Counted from the first letter of the stretch, positions 1-7,702 are shown. The stretch is 64,000 nucleotides of DNA from Candidatus Peribacteria bacterium (GCA_943349825.1 CALQZQ010000003.1:124001-188000); one strand, 5' to 3'. Numbers and translations: made by a program. The notes: generated by a model not told the origin, from the sequence alone.

Positions 1-195
1 GAAGGTCGGGCCCTTCATGTCCCAAGCGGTCGCCAAATAGTCTGGCTTTTCCACCTCCAAAATCCCCAAAAGGATGCTCGTGAACCCGTAAACGGCGTTC
101 ACCGGAGACCCATCCGGCGCGGTTAAAGTCTTGGGCACAGCATGGTAGCAGCGGTGGACCAAAGCGTTGCCATCAATGAGGATGAACTTTTTCAC
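1..195 (-). CDS. polA: DNA polymerase I, N-terminal fragment (cut by window edge)
   Basis: Only the first 65 codons are present; the gene runs off the left edge. The protein begins with GTG and reads KKFILIDGNALVHRCYHA, then a VNAVYGFTSILLGIL stretch. This is the typical start of the 5'-3' exonuclease (FEN-like) domain of DNA polymerase I, where the Asp of LIDGNAL binds a catalytic metal and the YGF segment forms part of the active site. The family removes RNA primers and fills gaps in lagging-strand synthesis and repair. GTG at 193-195 is chosen because no ATG lies near it in frame and the family motif starts within a few residues. The gene is divergent from the one at 243. Whether the polymerase domain is present cannot be seen. 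Confidence 0.88.
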   Translation of the reverse strand, partial: MKKFILIDGNALVHRCYHAVPKTLTAPDGSPVNAVYGFTSILLGILEVEKPDYLATAWDMKGPTF

Positions 196-218
196 TAGAA
201 AAACAGGTCAAGTTCTGA

Positions 219-224
219 TATAAT
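219..224 (+). promoter_or_regulatory. Extended -10 promoter for the gene at 243
   Basis: TATAAT at 219-224 is preceded by TG one base upstream (TGaTATAAT), a textbook extended -10 element. No good -35 is needed or seen. A transcript would start about 10 bases before the ATG at 243, so the leader is nearly absent, which fits the lack of a Shine-Dalgarno site. Confidence 0.5.
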
Positions 225-242
225 AACTTAATAGCTTCACGT

Positions 243-716
243 ATGGCAAAAACAAAAACTCCCCACAAGCCCGCCCAACTCCATCTGAAAATCCGCATTC
301 CCCATGTGATCCTGGACGTGCGCGGCGCCGACCCCAAGGTGGCGGAAGCCCTCGCCGAAGGCCTCGATGAACTCGGAGCCCGCTTTCACGTGCTCGGCAG
401 CGGAATGAAGAGTGTCCCCCACGTTTTCTCCCTGGAAGAAGCCCTGGAAGAAGCCCACATGTGGGTGGTGATGGGAACCAAAGTTCCCACCGAATTCAAA
501 ATGATCATCGACCGTGGCATCGTGCCCATCATGCTCGCCGGGATTCACCCCAAAGCAGACAACTACAACCCCATTGAAGAAGACGGAAACGCCTTTCTTT
601 TCGATAAAATGTCCCACTGGCAAATCTACAGCGCCCTCGTGCGCGCCCTGGAAAACTTCAACTTCAGCTACGACTGGGAAAACCTCCGCGCTCAAGGACG
701 GTCCTTAATGGAGTAA
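243..716 (+). CDS. Conserved-looking hypothetical protein, 157 aa
   Basis: I do not recognise a family. The protein is soluble, with no signal peptide or membrane segment. It has alternating beta-strand and helix stretches: HVILDVRG near the start, HMWVVMGTKVP in the middle, then GIVPIMLAG. This pattern suggests a small Rossmann-like alpha/beta fold, possibly like one half of a glycosyltransferase-B fold; that is only an impression. The ATG start is well supported by the extended -10 promoter just upstream. It is divergent from polA and convergent with the lipoprotein gene at 717, whose stop follows by only a few bases. Confidence 0.7.
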   Translation: MAKTKTPHKPAQLHLKIRIPHVILDVRGADPKVAEALAEGLDELGARFHVLGSGMKSVPHVFSLEEALEEAHMWVVMGTKVPTEFKMIIDRGIVPIMLAGIHPKADNYNPIEEDGNAFLFDKMSHWQIYSALVRALENFNFSYDWENLRAQGRSLME

Positions 717-1853
717 TTATTCTAAGGTCCCGAGCAGGCCTTTTAAAAATGCTTCATCACGGATCGAGCAATCACTTTCACCCAGAGGACAAGCGAGCGT
801 GGCTGCGAGGTAACCTTGTTCTTTAAACAAGAATAAGTAGCTCAGAATATCACCTCCAAACCAGTCTTCGCGGTAGATATAGCCGTGGACAGGGCCGTAA
901 CTAAAAGCCCCCTGAGTCATGAAGGAAGGATCAAAAGCAGCAACATTCGCTTCGTAGTCACTGGGCTTCAAATAGATCCCCATCATATCCCCATAAGCGA
1001 GACAAGCAGCGTCGGTAGTTGCCCCAAAACTCAGAGCGTCCGAGCCAAAAGCTCCTCTAAAGACGTGGTAGTTGCCATACTCTAAGGGAACCCAGAACCC
1101 AAGAGCCCAGTCTTCAATCCAATAATGCCGCCCATCCTGAGTGGTTTCGGTCGGTTCCACCACCACCGCCTGTCTCAGCTCTGCCGCAGTGCTTACGTCG
1201 GGAAAATCATGCCCGTCTTCGCAAATCTGATTCCCGTAGTAGGTTTTTTCGTGATTAGCCAAGGCCGCTTCATCATCTTTGGTGGCCACAAAGTCACCCC
1301 ACGCATCCACTTCAGCCAAGCAAGTATCTGTATATTTGCTGCCGGGGTAAGTTTCTAAAATTTTAAGTTCAAGGACCTCTATATCGTGCAAATTGAGGGT
1401 AAAAAACTGCATTCCATAGCGGTCTTCCAGACTAAAACCCCCCGCTGATTTTCCATCGTAGAAAAGCTCCAGACTTTTCACGCGCGGGTTTTTAAAAAAC
1501 AAGTCTTCCGTGGCAGCGTAACCGGGCACTATGCCCAAGTTCCCCAGGTCGGTACTTTGGTCAAAGCTCAGAGTCCACGTAGGGTTGCTTTCCATGCTGC
1601 ACCAAGCCGTGCCCCAATTCTCGTCCACAGCCATCTTTGCCTCATAAACGAGATGATTTGTCACGTCATAGCTCAGTGAGGAGCTGGCGCTGGCTTCCGA
1701 GAGGTAGCGTTCCGCCGTCACTACGAAACTATCTTTTCCAAAGTCCGTGTTTTTCAAAGAATCACCCGTTGCCCCACCCTGCGGGTCGCACCCCGAAAGC
1801 AGCACAAAACCAGCCGTCAGTACCACCCAAGTTTGTAGGGCGGATTTCTCCAT
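717..1853 (-). CDS. Lipoprotein with NADase-type glycan-binding domain
   Basis: The first 22 residues form a lipoprotein signal peptide ending in the lipobox LLSGC (Cys22 lipidated). Residues from about 50 to 187 match the NADase-type glycan-binding domain, a discoidin-like beta sandwich. Its landmarks are DENWGTAWC, then NPRVKSLELFYDGK, then ILETYPGSKYTDTCLAEVDAWG with the conserved Cys. The C-terminal half (about 190-378) is unrecognised and rich in aromatic residues. The protein is inferred to sit on the outer face of the membrane and bind a glycan or the cell wall. It is the last gene of a minus-strand group (rpsP, khpA, pilin, this gene), 3 bases after the pilin gene stop. Confidence 0.8.
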   Translation of the reverse strand: MEKSALQTWVVLTAGFVLLSGCDPQGGATGDSLKNTDFGKDSFVVTAERYLSEASASSSLSYDVTNHLVYEAKMAVDENWGTAWCSMESNPTWTLSFDQSTDLGNLGIVPGYAATEDLFFKNPRVKSLELFYDGKSAGGFSLEDRYGMQFFTLNLHDIEVLELKILETYPGSKYTDTCLAEVDAWGDFVATKDDEAALANHEKTYYGNQICEDGHDFPDVSTAAELRQAVVVEPTETTQDGRHYWIEDWALGFWVPLEYGNYHVFRGAFGSDALSFGATTDAACLAYGDMMGIYLKPSDYEANVAAFDPSFMTQGAFSYGPVHGYIYREDWFGGDILSYLFLFKEQGYLAATLACPLGESDCSIRDEAFLKGLLGTLE

Positions 1854-1856
1854 AGT

Positions 1857-2249
1857 TTACTCCAGTGATCCAGTCCCGTCCGTTCCACTGCTGTTGAATT
1901 TGAAGTTGGAAACAAGATCAAAAACTTCGCCCAAATTGATGTACTGAACCACATTCAGGCCCATCGCGTTGCCCACAATCACCACAATCACCACGGCCAA
2001 CATGGTCACTACCAGCCCAATGATCGCATAACGGATTGTACCCACGGCCTGTTTGATCTTTCCCTCGTCGCCTCCGGACAAAATGAAAGAAATACCTCCG
2101 AAGAAAATGAAGACCACGCTCAGAAAACCGGCAATAAGAATGCCGTAAGCAATGGCACGATTGATGATTTCGAGCGCATCGTAGTTCTGTGCCACGTCCA
2201 AAATGGAGCCTTCGGCCACTGTACCCAAAAATAGAGGAAGAGAAATCAT
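1857..2249 (-). CDS. VirB2/TrbC-like pilin, 130 aa
   Basis: This short protein has two hydrophobic helices, about residues 31-57 and 72-98. They are separated by the loop SGGDEGKIKQAVGTIRYA, the hallmark of the TrbC/VirB2 pilin-like family of small membrane proteins (type IV secretion pilins). In this family the loop is cytoplasmic and the helices pack into a pilus or remain in the membrane. No ATPase or other secretion gene is visible in the window, so a role in conjugation or DNA uptake is only inferred. It lies between khpA and the glycan-binding lipoprotein with very short gaps, so co-transcription is likely. Free-standing copies are common in CPR genomes. Confidence 0.75.
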   Translation of the reverse strand: MISLPLFLGTVAEGSILDVAQNYDALEIINRAIAYGILIAGFLSVVFIFFGGISFILSGGDEGKIKQAVGTIRYAIIGLVVTMLAVVIVVIVGNAMGLNVVQYINLGEVFDLVSNFKFNSSGTDGTGSLE

Positions 2250-2261
2250 AGCAGAGTTATA

Positions 2262-2537
2262 CTACCCTACGCGCTCTTCCGGTTCAACAATTTTCAAATT
2301 CATACGAGCATCTTGCTTGGCCCCCATCATGCGGAGCAGCACGCGAAGGGACTTGGCGGTTTGGCCATCCTTACCGATGATCTTCCCCATATCTTCCTTG
2401 TTCACCTTCAAAGTGATGAGAATTCCAAGGTCGTCCACGGTTTGAGTAACCTCCACCTCTTCAGGGTGGTCCACGATCGCTCTAACGATATAGTCGACAA
2501 AGTCTCGAGCAGAGTTTCCAGTCAAATCAGCAGTCAT
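2262..2537 (-). CDS. khpA: KH-domain RNA-binding protein KhpA
   Basis: A 91-residue protein consisting of a single type-II KH domain. The RNA-binding GxxG loop is G55-K-D-G58 within DMGKIIGKDGQTAKSLR. Length and arrangement match KhpA/YlqC, which binds RNA (often as a heterodimer with KhpB/Jag) and affects cell division and elongation in Gram-positive bacteria. The gene follows rpsP by 26 bases on the same strand; rpsP-khpA order is widely conserved in bacteria and supports the assignment. No khpB is seen in the window. Confidence 0.9.
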   Translation of the reverse strand: MTADLTGNSARDFVDYIVRAIVDHPEEVEVTQTVDDLGILITLKVNKEDMGKIIGKDGQTAKSLRVLLRMMGAKQDARMNLKIVEPEERVG

Positions 2538-2563
2538 AGGAAACAGGCGTTAGAAAATTGAAA

Positions 2564-2926
2564 TTAAGCCGCAGGCGCTTCTTCCACAGCGGGCGCAGCA
2601 GCCGCAGCGGCCTTAGCAGCAATGGCCGCTATGACTTCAGGGTCCTTGCTGGCACGTTTGAGATTGCGAGGAGCCATGAATTTCTCCATGCCGCTCATCC
2701 CGTTGTTCTTCAAAAGTGAAGCCACAGTGTCGGAAGGAGTAGCTCCTAGAGCCACCCAATACTCCACACGGTCTTTCTTAAAGTTGATCTTCTTCCCTTC
2801 AGAAGGATTGTAGAAACCAATGAGTTCTTGGTATTCACCCTTCACAGCCTTACGCTTTTCTGCCACCACAATACGGTAAGAGGCTTCATTGTTCTTTCCC
2901 ACACGAGTTAGACGGATGACGAGCAC
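2564..2926 (-). CDS. rpsP: 30S ribosomal protein S16
   Basis: The sequence VIRLTRVGKNNEASYRIVVAEKR followed by GFYNPSEGKK and VEYWVALGATPSDTVASLLK is diagnostic of S16, a small-subunit protein that binds 16S rRNA early in assembly. The core is about 85 residues. An extra Ala-rich acidic tail (about 95-120) is present, as often seen in this family. The start codon is GTG at 2924-2926; no in-frame ATG is available and the family N-terminus begins here. No Shine-Dalgarno sequence is visible. khpA follows downstream. Confidence 0.97.
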   Translation of the reverse strand: MLVIRLTRVGKNNEASYRIVVAEKRKAVKGEYQELIGFYNPSEGKKINFKKDRVEYWVALGATPSDTVASLLKNNGMSGMEKFMAPRNLKRASKDPEVIAAIAAKAAAAAAPAVEEAPAA

Positions 2927-2980
2927 AAAAAGGAAGTTAAATAGCTTAACGATTGTAGTGATGAAATGGGCATTGTCAAG

Positions 2981-3862
2981 CTAAAAAGCGGGAGCTTCAA
3001 GCCCTTGAGCGGACAAGAAAGCCATCGCCGCCGCACGGTCGGGATAAGGCCGAACGGCACTCTTGCCTTTTCCAGTCTTAAGACCTTGCAAAATATTCAG
3101 CGCCATTTCGTAGCACATGCGAGGGCGGGAAATGAAGGTGTGCCCAGCGGGAACCTCATAAGAATCGGATACAGGGTTGAAGTGAGGACTCAAAAGGACC
3201 TCCGCCTGATCAGTGATGTGCGGAGAGGTTTTCAGCGCCATGGCCAAAACACCACGAAACGAACGCTCTACCCGATGCGCTGCTTTCAAGATGCCACAAA
3301 CCTTCTGCAAAAAAACGCTCTCGGTCGCCGCCCCCCAATGGCTCACAGTGGCTACGAACTCCCTTTGGAGTTGAGCGGGGCTAAACGTGTGCTCCCCTGC
3401 ATCACGGAAGGGACCTTCCATGAGCAGCACATGGAGGTAGGCCACGGCTTCGGGACCACCGCTCAAACCGCGAAGAGTCCCCAGCACCTTATCTGTGAAT
3501 AGACCTTCAAACAACGAAGCCAAATCAGCCCCGTTGGGTTCAGCGTCTTTTCGTCCAGCGGCAGCGCGCGCCGTGTCCACTCGCCTCGCCGCCACGGAAA
3601 AATACTCTCTGTACTCCACGCGTTCTACTGTTGGCGTAGTGGCAGATTCCACCACGCCTCTTTCTACGAGCGTGTTCATCGGATCTCCATCTTCGTCATG
3701 CTCACCGAGCGCTGTCGCGGCCAAACCCAAAGTATCCTCCTCACCTTCTGCTGCAATCGCACCCGCCTCATCACGAGTCACTTTATCCGAAACCACCGCC
3801 GCCACTTGAACTGGCAAAACGGGAGCGGCATGAGGATCTTCTGGAGGCCTCTTGGTAGTCAT
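2981..3862 (-). CDS. Hypothetical protein, 293 aa
   Basis: No family is recognised. I start the gene at the ATG at 3860-3862, preceded by GAGGAG 12 bases upstream; a longer open frame reaches 4033 but runs through a palindromic repeat and lacks protein-like composition. The first 100 residues are acidic and low in complexity (GAIAAEGEEDTLGLAATALGEHDEDG). The C-terminal part, about 115-293, looks globular and helical with no membrane segment or signal peptide. The protein ends about 55 bases before the rpsP start on the same strand. It could be an adaptor-like protein with a disordered N-terminus, but nothing identifies its role. Confidence 0.6.
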   Translation of the reverse strand: MTTKRPPEDPHAAPVLPVQVAAVVSDKVTRDEAGAIAAEGEEDTLGLAATALGEHDEDGDPMNTLVERGVVESATTPTVERVEYREYFSVAARRVDTARAAAGRKDAEPNGADLASLFEGLFTDKVLGTLRGLSGGPEAVAYLHVLLMEGPFRDAGEHTFSPAQLQREFVATVSHWGAATESVFLQKVCGILKAAHRVERSFRGVLAMALKTSPHITDQAEVLLSPHFNPVSDSYEVPAGHTFISRPRMCYEMALNILQGLKTGKGKSAVRPYPDRAAAMAFLSAQGLEAPAF

Positions 3863-3899
3863 AGATTCATCATACTCCTCAATGAATTCAAAGCGAAAT

Positions 3900-3955
3900 G
3901 GCTTTCTTAAGCCGTAAATTGAGGGCAAAAAGTCTGTGCGCACAGACTTTTTGCC
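3900..3955. repeat. Palindromic repeat, copy 1 (32-bp perfect palindrome)
   Basis: The element begins with GGCTTTCTTAAGCC at 3900 and contains a perfect 32-bp palindrome at 3924-3955 centred on GTCTGTGCGCACAGAC and flanked by A and T runs. Copies with the same GGCTTTCYTAAG lead and the same core occur at 58174-58224 and 59356-59406. As RNA it would be a strong hairpin with a U run on either strand, so it could act as a bidirectional terminator. Here it lies downstream of the DciA-like gene and upstream of the gene at 2981. Confidence 0.8.
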
Positions 3956-4143
3956 AACTGTACCGTTCGGTGCCCATTCCGTCCCGGGCACAGTTTTTTG
4001 CAGGTTGAGCAAAAGCTGAAATATACAGCTCACAGAGCGTAGACAAAAAACACTTTGTTGCCCGCCTCACTTACGTGAGTGAACAAGGCCATTACCGCCA
4101 TTTCTGGCAAACCCTCCAGCTTAAGTTCTTGCCGCGCGACAAG
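3956..4143. repeat. Mosaic island of palindromic repeat modules (island A)
   Basis: Right after the 32-bp palindrome come three more pieces found elsewhere in the window. (1) AACTGTAC at 3956 followed by an inverted GTGCCC/GGGCAC pair and CACAGTTTTTTGCAGGTTGA at 3989-4008, matching the reverse strand of 8736-8810. (2) CCTCACTTACGTGAGTGAAC at 4065-4084, matching 25610-25629. (3) CCAGCTTAAGTTCTTGCC at 4116 running into CGCGACAAG, matching 25702-25724 and 59442-59469. No gene is evident in this stretch. Confidence 0.65.
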
Positions 4144-4151
4144 ATTAACCC

Positions 4152-4454
4152 CTACTCCACATACGTCCGCAAATCCTCCACGAGAGGCTTATCGCTTTCC
4201 ATGTTGATGCGCGTCAAAAGCTCGTGGCGGTGAACATAAACTCTTTGTGCCCAGATGCTGCTGGGCACGGCCACGTACAAAACGCCACTTTTCACGTATT
4301 TGGGTTTCACCACACCTTCCGCGTCCTTCCCCACGATGCCCGGCATGATGTCGCGGAACCGGGTGCACACCAAGGCCGCGCGGGCTTGCCGTTCCAACTG
4401 GTAGTGCGCCAGCGCTTTGGGAATCAAGTCTTTAAACCAAACGAATTCATTCAT
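4152..4454 (-). CDS. DciA-like protein (DUF721)
   Basis: A 100-residue protein with the DUF721 pattern: helix-forming N-terminus (WFKDLIPKALAHYQLERQA), then IMPGIVGKDAEGVVKPKYVKSGVLYVAVPSSIWAQRVYVHRHELL. The beta-strand segment LYVAVPSSIWAQ-LYV-like followed by a helix is the KH-like core of DciA. DciA is the ancestral loader that recruits the DnaB helicase at the origin in bacteria lacking DnaC/DnaI; a dnaB gene is in this window at 48186. I start at ATG 4452-4454. A TTG four codons upstream (4464-4466) is also possible but overlaps the terminal repeat of the MITE-like element. Confidence 0.75.
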   Translation of the reverse strand: MNEFVWFKDLIPKALAHYQLERQARAALVCTRFRDIMPGIVGKDAEGVVKPKYVKSGVLYVAVPSSIWAQRVYVHRHELLTRINMESDKPLVEDLRTYVE

Positions 4455-4465
4455 GGGCGCGGGCA

Positions 4466-4629
4466 AGAGGGTATTTGCAAAGTCGTTTTCGTAATGAAAG
4501 GTTTAGTATTTTGAGCGAAACAAGGAACGACGACGAAGGCGTATCGGTAGAGATACGTCGAGAAGGAGTGACGCAGTTGAAGCCAAAATTCTAACATTGT
4601 AATAGGAAATGACTTTGCAAATACCCTCT
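4466..4629. mobile_element. MITE-like element with 19-bp terminal inverted repeats
   Basis: AGAGGGTATTTGCAAAGTC at 4466-4484 is repeated exactly in inverted orientation at 4611-4629. Homology between the arms continues imperfectly for roughly 25 more bases inward. The interior holds a small hairpin, CGTATC (4540-4545) with GATACG (4552-4557), and no coding frame. The 164-bp size, perfect terminal repeats and lack of a gene are the signs of a MITE mobilised by a transposase encoded elsewhere. It fills the whole gap between the DciA-like gene and the glycosyltransferase gene: the right repeat ends inside the glycosyltransferase stop codon. No clear target-site duplication was identified. Confidence 0.65.
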
Positions 4630-5752
4630 ACAGCTCAAACTCTTGATACACCTTTAGGGTCTTTTCCGCCATCTTTTCCCACGAAAACTTGAGGCTGTGT
4701 TTGAGTCCACATTCGCGAAGTTCGTCTCGTAAATTTTCGTCCAGCAGCACGCGGCGGATGCCGTTGGCCATGTCTTCCGGATCGTAAGGATCGAAGTAGA
4801 CCGCGTTGTGTTCGCCACAAATTTCCGGAATGCAGGAAGTACGAGAAGCCACCACCGGCGTGCCACAACGCATGGCTTCCAGCGGAGGCAAACCAAATCC
4901 TTCATAGAGCGAAGGAAATACGTAAGCAGTCGCGCCCTGATACAGCGTAACCAGCTCCGCTTCGGGCACCATGCCGGTGTAAATCACGTGATGTTCCAGG
5001 CCGAGTTCAGAAACCGTGCGCTTCACTTCCGGGTAGTAAGGATCCTCCTCCCCCGTAATGACGAGCGACAAATCAAAACCCTCCGGCCCCTCGCGCAGCA
5101 GCGCAAAAGAACGGATCAAATTCACCAGATTTTTGTGGCCGCGCCACACGCCGGTGTACAAAAGATACTCCTTGGAAATCCCATATTTACGCATCACATC
5201 CTCCACTTTTTCTTTGTCCGCACGAGGGCCAAAATGCTCGCAAACTCCTTCGTAAATCACTTCCACTTTGCCGGGATTCACATGCACAATGTCCACCAAA
5301 TCTTGCTTGGTGTTTTCGGAAACAGCGATCACTTTTTTCGCGTGCTTCACAGAAGTTTTCAGCACCAAATTGTAGGCCGCTCGGTAAAACGCCGAATTCA
5401 TTTTTTTGCCCGGGAAGAAAGACAAGGTCAGATCGTGAATGGTCACGATGCTCGGCCGGCGGTACAGCATCGGCGCGTTGAAGTGAGTGAAATGCATCAG
5501 GTCGAGCCCGGCGCGTTCCAAAGCCCAGTAATAAGAAAGTTGCTCCTTCAAAGAGTAGTGCCTGGCATTCACCAAAACCTTCGAGAATCGTTTGTTGGGC
5601 GGCTCATACATACTGAATTCCGGCTCATTCATAAACAGCACGTATTCATTCTTCGTATCCGTCTCCGCCAGGTGGCGCGTCAGCTCATACACGTAGCGCC
5701 CAATTCCTGTGAATTCAGTACTGTACATGCGGGCATCTATTCCAATTTTCAT
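4628..5752 (-). CDS. Glycosyltransferase family 4 (GT-B)
   Basis: 374 residues, full length for GT4 enzymes. The N-terminal domain starts MKIGIDARMYSTEFTGIGRYVYELTRHL, the donor/acceptor loop typical of this family. The C-terminal nucleotide-sugar domain carries the E284-GFGLPPLEAMRCGTPVVAS signature (EX7E motif) that binds the sugar nucleotide. These enzymes transfer a hexose or mannose to lipid carriers, polysaccharides or glycoproteins on the cytoplasmic face of the membrane; the substrate cannot be told. The gene stands alone, and its stop codon lies in the terminal repeat of the MITE-like element. Confidence 0.92.
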   Translation of the reverse strand: MKIGIDARMYSTEFTGIGRYVYELTRHLAETDTKNEYVLFMNEPEFSMYEPPNKRFSKVLVNARHYSLKEQLSYYWALERAGLDLMHFTHFNAPMLYRRPSIVTIHDLTLSFFPGKKMNSAFYRAAYNLVLKTSVKHAKKVIAVSENTKQDLVDIVHVNPGKVEVIYEGVCEHFGPRADKEKVEDVMRKYGISKEYLLYTGVWRGHKNLVNLIRSFALLREGPEGFDLSLVITGEEDPYYPEVKRTVSELGLEHHVIYTGMVPEAELVTLYQGATAYVFPSLYEGFGLPPLEAMRCGTPVVASRTSCIPEICGEHNAVYFDPYDPEDMANGIRRVLLDENLRDELRECGLKHSLKFSWEKMAEKTLKVYQEFEL

Positions 5753-5822
5753 CGGGAAAAGTCAAAAGCGAAGGGATGCTAGCATGGAAAGCCTCCCAAA
5801 AAAAGGCCCAAACAACATGCCA

Positions 5823-5851
5823 TTGCCTTCTCTTGTAGCCTTTGCTAAAGT
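5823..5851 (+). promoter_or_regulatory. Promoter for tRNA-Asp
   Basis: TTGCCT at 5823-5828 and TAAAGT at 5846-5851 are separated by 17 bases. Transcription would begin about 25 bases before the tRNA. A short GCTCC/GGAGC hairpin lies in the leader. Confidence 0.4.
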
Positions 5852-5882
5852 TCATCCCGCTCCGCTTGGAGCAGCCCTTTAT

Positions 5883-5959
5883 GGGATGGTAGCTCAGTTG
5901 GTTAGAGCGCTGCCCTGTCACGGCAGAGGTCGCGGGTTCGAGTCCCGTTCATCCCGCCA
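5883..5959 (+). tRNA. tRNA-Asp (GTC)
   Basis: A complete cloverleaf can be drawn. The acceptor stem is GGGATGG paired with TCATCCC (last pair G-U), with D arm AGCTCAGTTGGTTAGAGC and anticodon loop CTGTCAC (anticodon GTC). The T arm is GCGGG-TTCGAGT-CCCGT. The discriminator base is G, the Asp identity base, and CCA is encoded at 5957-5959. The 3' end of the convergent gene at 5949 overlaps the last bases of this tRNA on the other strand. Confidence 0.97.
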
Positions 5960-6554
5960 TTTTGGCGTGGAAAGATTCCTGTTCACTCCCAATAACCCAG
6001 GGAGACAAAGGCAAGGTGGGCGCCGACGCCGCTGTGAGCGAAGCCACCGCCGCTTTCACTTCGTGGATCTTCTTGTACTGATATTCCGGCCGCGGCACCA
6101 AATCGATCACACTGGGCCCGCCGCTTCCGGAGAGAGTAAAGGTCAGCGATCCATAGTTCAAAAAATTCTGGAAAATCCCCACTTGGTGCTTTTGAATGTC
6201 TTGAACATTCACCAAGTCGATCGAGGTTTTGGAGTCTTTAAAAAAAACCGACTTGTCGATGAGTACAACGCGTCGGTCCGTCACGATCACGGTGTTCAAG
6301 TAGTAGTAGAATACCGTGAGGAATTGGCGATGAATCACCGCATGCAGGGCGCCGAGAGCAAAGACCATGAGGTAGGCCATCCAATGCCCTTGGCTCACCA
6401 AAAGGGGTAAGTTGGCAAAAATAAGGAACAAGACTACCAATATGCCCGGCATGGAAACGAGCGTGGGCAAAATAGAAATCCAATGTTTACGAAAGACACA
6501 AATAACAAGTTCTCCCTCCAATTGGCCCTTAAAATGTTGTTGTCCGTCGATCAT
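5949..6554 (-). CDS. PH-domain membrane protein (bPH2/YdbT-like), 201 aa
   Basis: The protein begins MIDGQQHFKGQLEGELVICVFRKHW, then has two membrane helices (about 30-52 and 58-80). A bacterial PH domain follows: NTVIVTDRRVVLIDKSVFFKDSKTSIDLVNVQDI then GSLTFTLSGSGG. The layout matches the bPH2/YdbT-like family, whose function is unknown. ATG 6552-6554 is chosen because it forms an ATGA overlap with the stop of the upstream gene at 6551; a longer frame extends upstream inside that gene. The stop codon TGA at 5949-5951 lies within the tRNA-Asp acceptor sequence on the opposite strand. Confidence 0.75.
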   Translation of the reverse strand: MIDGQQHFKGQLEGELVICVFRKHWISILPTLVSMPGILVVLFLIFANLPLLVSQGHWMAYLMVFALGALHAVIHRQFLTVFYYYLNTVIVTDRRVVLIDKSVFFKDSKTSIDLVNVQDIQKHQVGIFQNFLNYGSLTFTLSGSGGPSVIDLVPRPEYQYKKIHEVKAAVASLTAASAPTLPLSPWVIGSEQESFHAKMAG

Positions 6555-6781
6555 GCGGTAGCAAGGGAAAAAGCATAAAACAGCTCGAGCCCCGCTGCCA
6601 TGCCCACCATCACAATGTACCAAGCGGCAAAATAACGGAGGTGCACGATCCCAAAAAGCAGCGTATAGCTAGACTCGTCAAAACGATATCGACGAATGTA
6701 CGCATAGAGGCGACGAAGCGCGACAAAAGCAAGCGCTACAGATCCCAACTGGACAGCAAAAAGGAGACTGAAAATCACCAT
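6551..6781 (-). CDS. Small membrane protein, 76 aa
   Basis: Two hydrophobic helices are visible (about 2-22 and 50-74) joined by a basic loop, RRLYAYIRRYRFDES. No family is recognised. The gene overlaps the PH-domain gene by ATGA (6551-6554), so the two are translationally coupled and probably work together at the membrane. The intergenic region upstream to 6861 also serves the divergent lipid-kinase-like gene. Confidence 0.65.
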   Translation of the reverse strand: MVIFSLLFAVQLGSVALAFVALRRLYAYIRRYRFDESSYTLLFGIVHLRYFAAWYIVMVGMAAGLELFYAFSLATA

Positions 6782-6861
6782 GCTTTTGGGGCCAGAAATA
6801 AGGGGAAGTTAGACCACGCTAAACCAATTACACTAGACAGTCAATTCATTGCCCTTGCACT

Positions 6862-7677
6862 ATGAAATCTAAGCTTCATGTTCTAGTGATTTATAACCCA
6901 GTTTCCGGCTCACGGAAGTGGCGGGACATCCCGGGCGAAATCCGCGCAGCCCTCAGCGAGAAAAAGTGCACCTGGACGTGGTTTGAAACGCAGCCCCGCC
7001 CACGCCAAGACTTCAGCCCCCTCCACGGCCTCCATTTTGACCACGTCATTGTGGTGGGCGGCGACGGCACCACTTCGGAAGTGGTGAATTTTCTGCTGCA
7101 CGAAAAAGTCACCGCTCCACTCCACGTCCTGCCCCAAGGCAGCGCCAACGTGCTGGGCTGGAGTTTGGGAATTCCCCTGCTGCTCGACGTGAAACGCGCC
7201 GTGAAAAAAGCGCTCACCGCCAAACCCAAAACGGTGGACGCATTTCTAGTGAATCGAAAACACTACGGACTCATCGCCGTGGGCCGCGGCTACGACGCCT
7301 TTCTCATGCAAGAAACAGACCGCCCCATGAAACGCCGCTGGGGCTTCCTCGCCTACGTTTGGATGGCACTCAAAACCGTTTTATTTTACCGCTCACAGCC
7401 CTACAAAATCACTGTCGATAGAAAGCGCCTCTTCGTCTCCGCGAAACTCGTGATGATCGTGAATCTTCTGCCGGTTCCACGCTTCCTCGTGAAAGAAAAC
7501 GACGGCCTTCTCAACGTCTTTATAGTGACCAGTCGCCACGGCATCCAAATGTGGACCGGCAAAAACATCGTGGTGAAAGCCCACAATGAAATGAGCTACC
7601 AACTCGATGGCGAACTGCACCACGCCAAAACCCTTCAAGTCGAAGTGGTGCCGGGGGCGGTACAGATCCTCACGTAA
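6862..7677 (+). CDS. Diacylglycerol kinase-like lipid kinase (DAGK/YegS family)
   Basis: 271 residues. The N-terminal nucleotide-binding domain has the signature VVGGDGTTSEVVN (GGDGT at 66-70), followed by PQGSANVLGWSLGIP, the second conserved loop of the DAGK catalytic family. The C-terminal domain is the usual beta-rich half, ending with YQLDGELHHAK, matching the family's conserved DGE motif. These soluble kinases phosphorylate diacylglycerol, undecaprenol, sphingoid or related lipids with ATP; the substrate is not deducible. The gene is divergent from the small membrane gene at 6551, with about 80 bases between them. Confidence 0.88.
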   Translation: MKSKLHVLVIYNPVSGSRKWRDIPGEIRAALSEKKCTWTWFETQPRPRQDFSPLHGLHFDHVIVVGGDGTTSEVVNFLLHEKVTAPLHVLPQGSANVLGWSLGIPLLLDVKRAVKKALTAKPKTVDAFLVNRKHYGLIAVGRGYDAFLMQETDRPMKRRWGFLAYVWMALKTVLFYRSQPYKITVDRKRLFVSAKLVMIVNLLPVPRFLVKENDGLLNVFIVTSRHGIQMWTGKNIVVKAHNEMSYQLDGELHHAKTLQVEVVPGAVQILT

Positions 7678-7702
7678 GTAACTCTCCAGGTTGGATGCAA
7701 TT

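Noticed and set aside
3863-4033. Longer N-terminus for the gene at 2981
   Set aside because: The added residues are encoded by the 32-bp palindrome and repeat modules, and the ATG at 3862 has a GAGGAG site.
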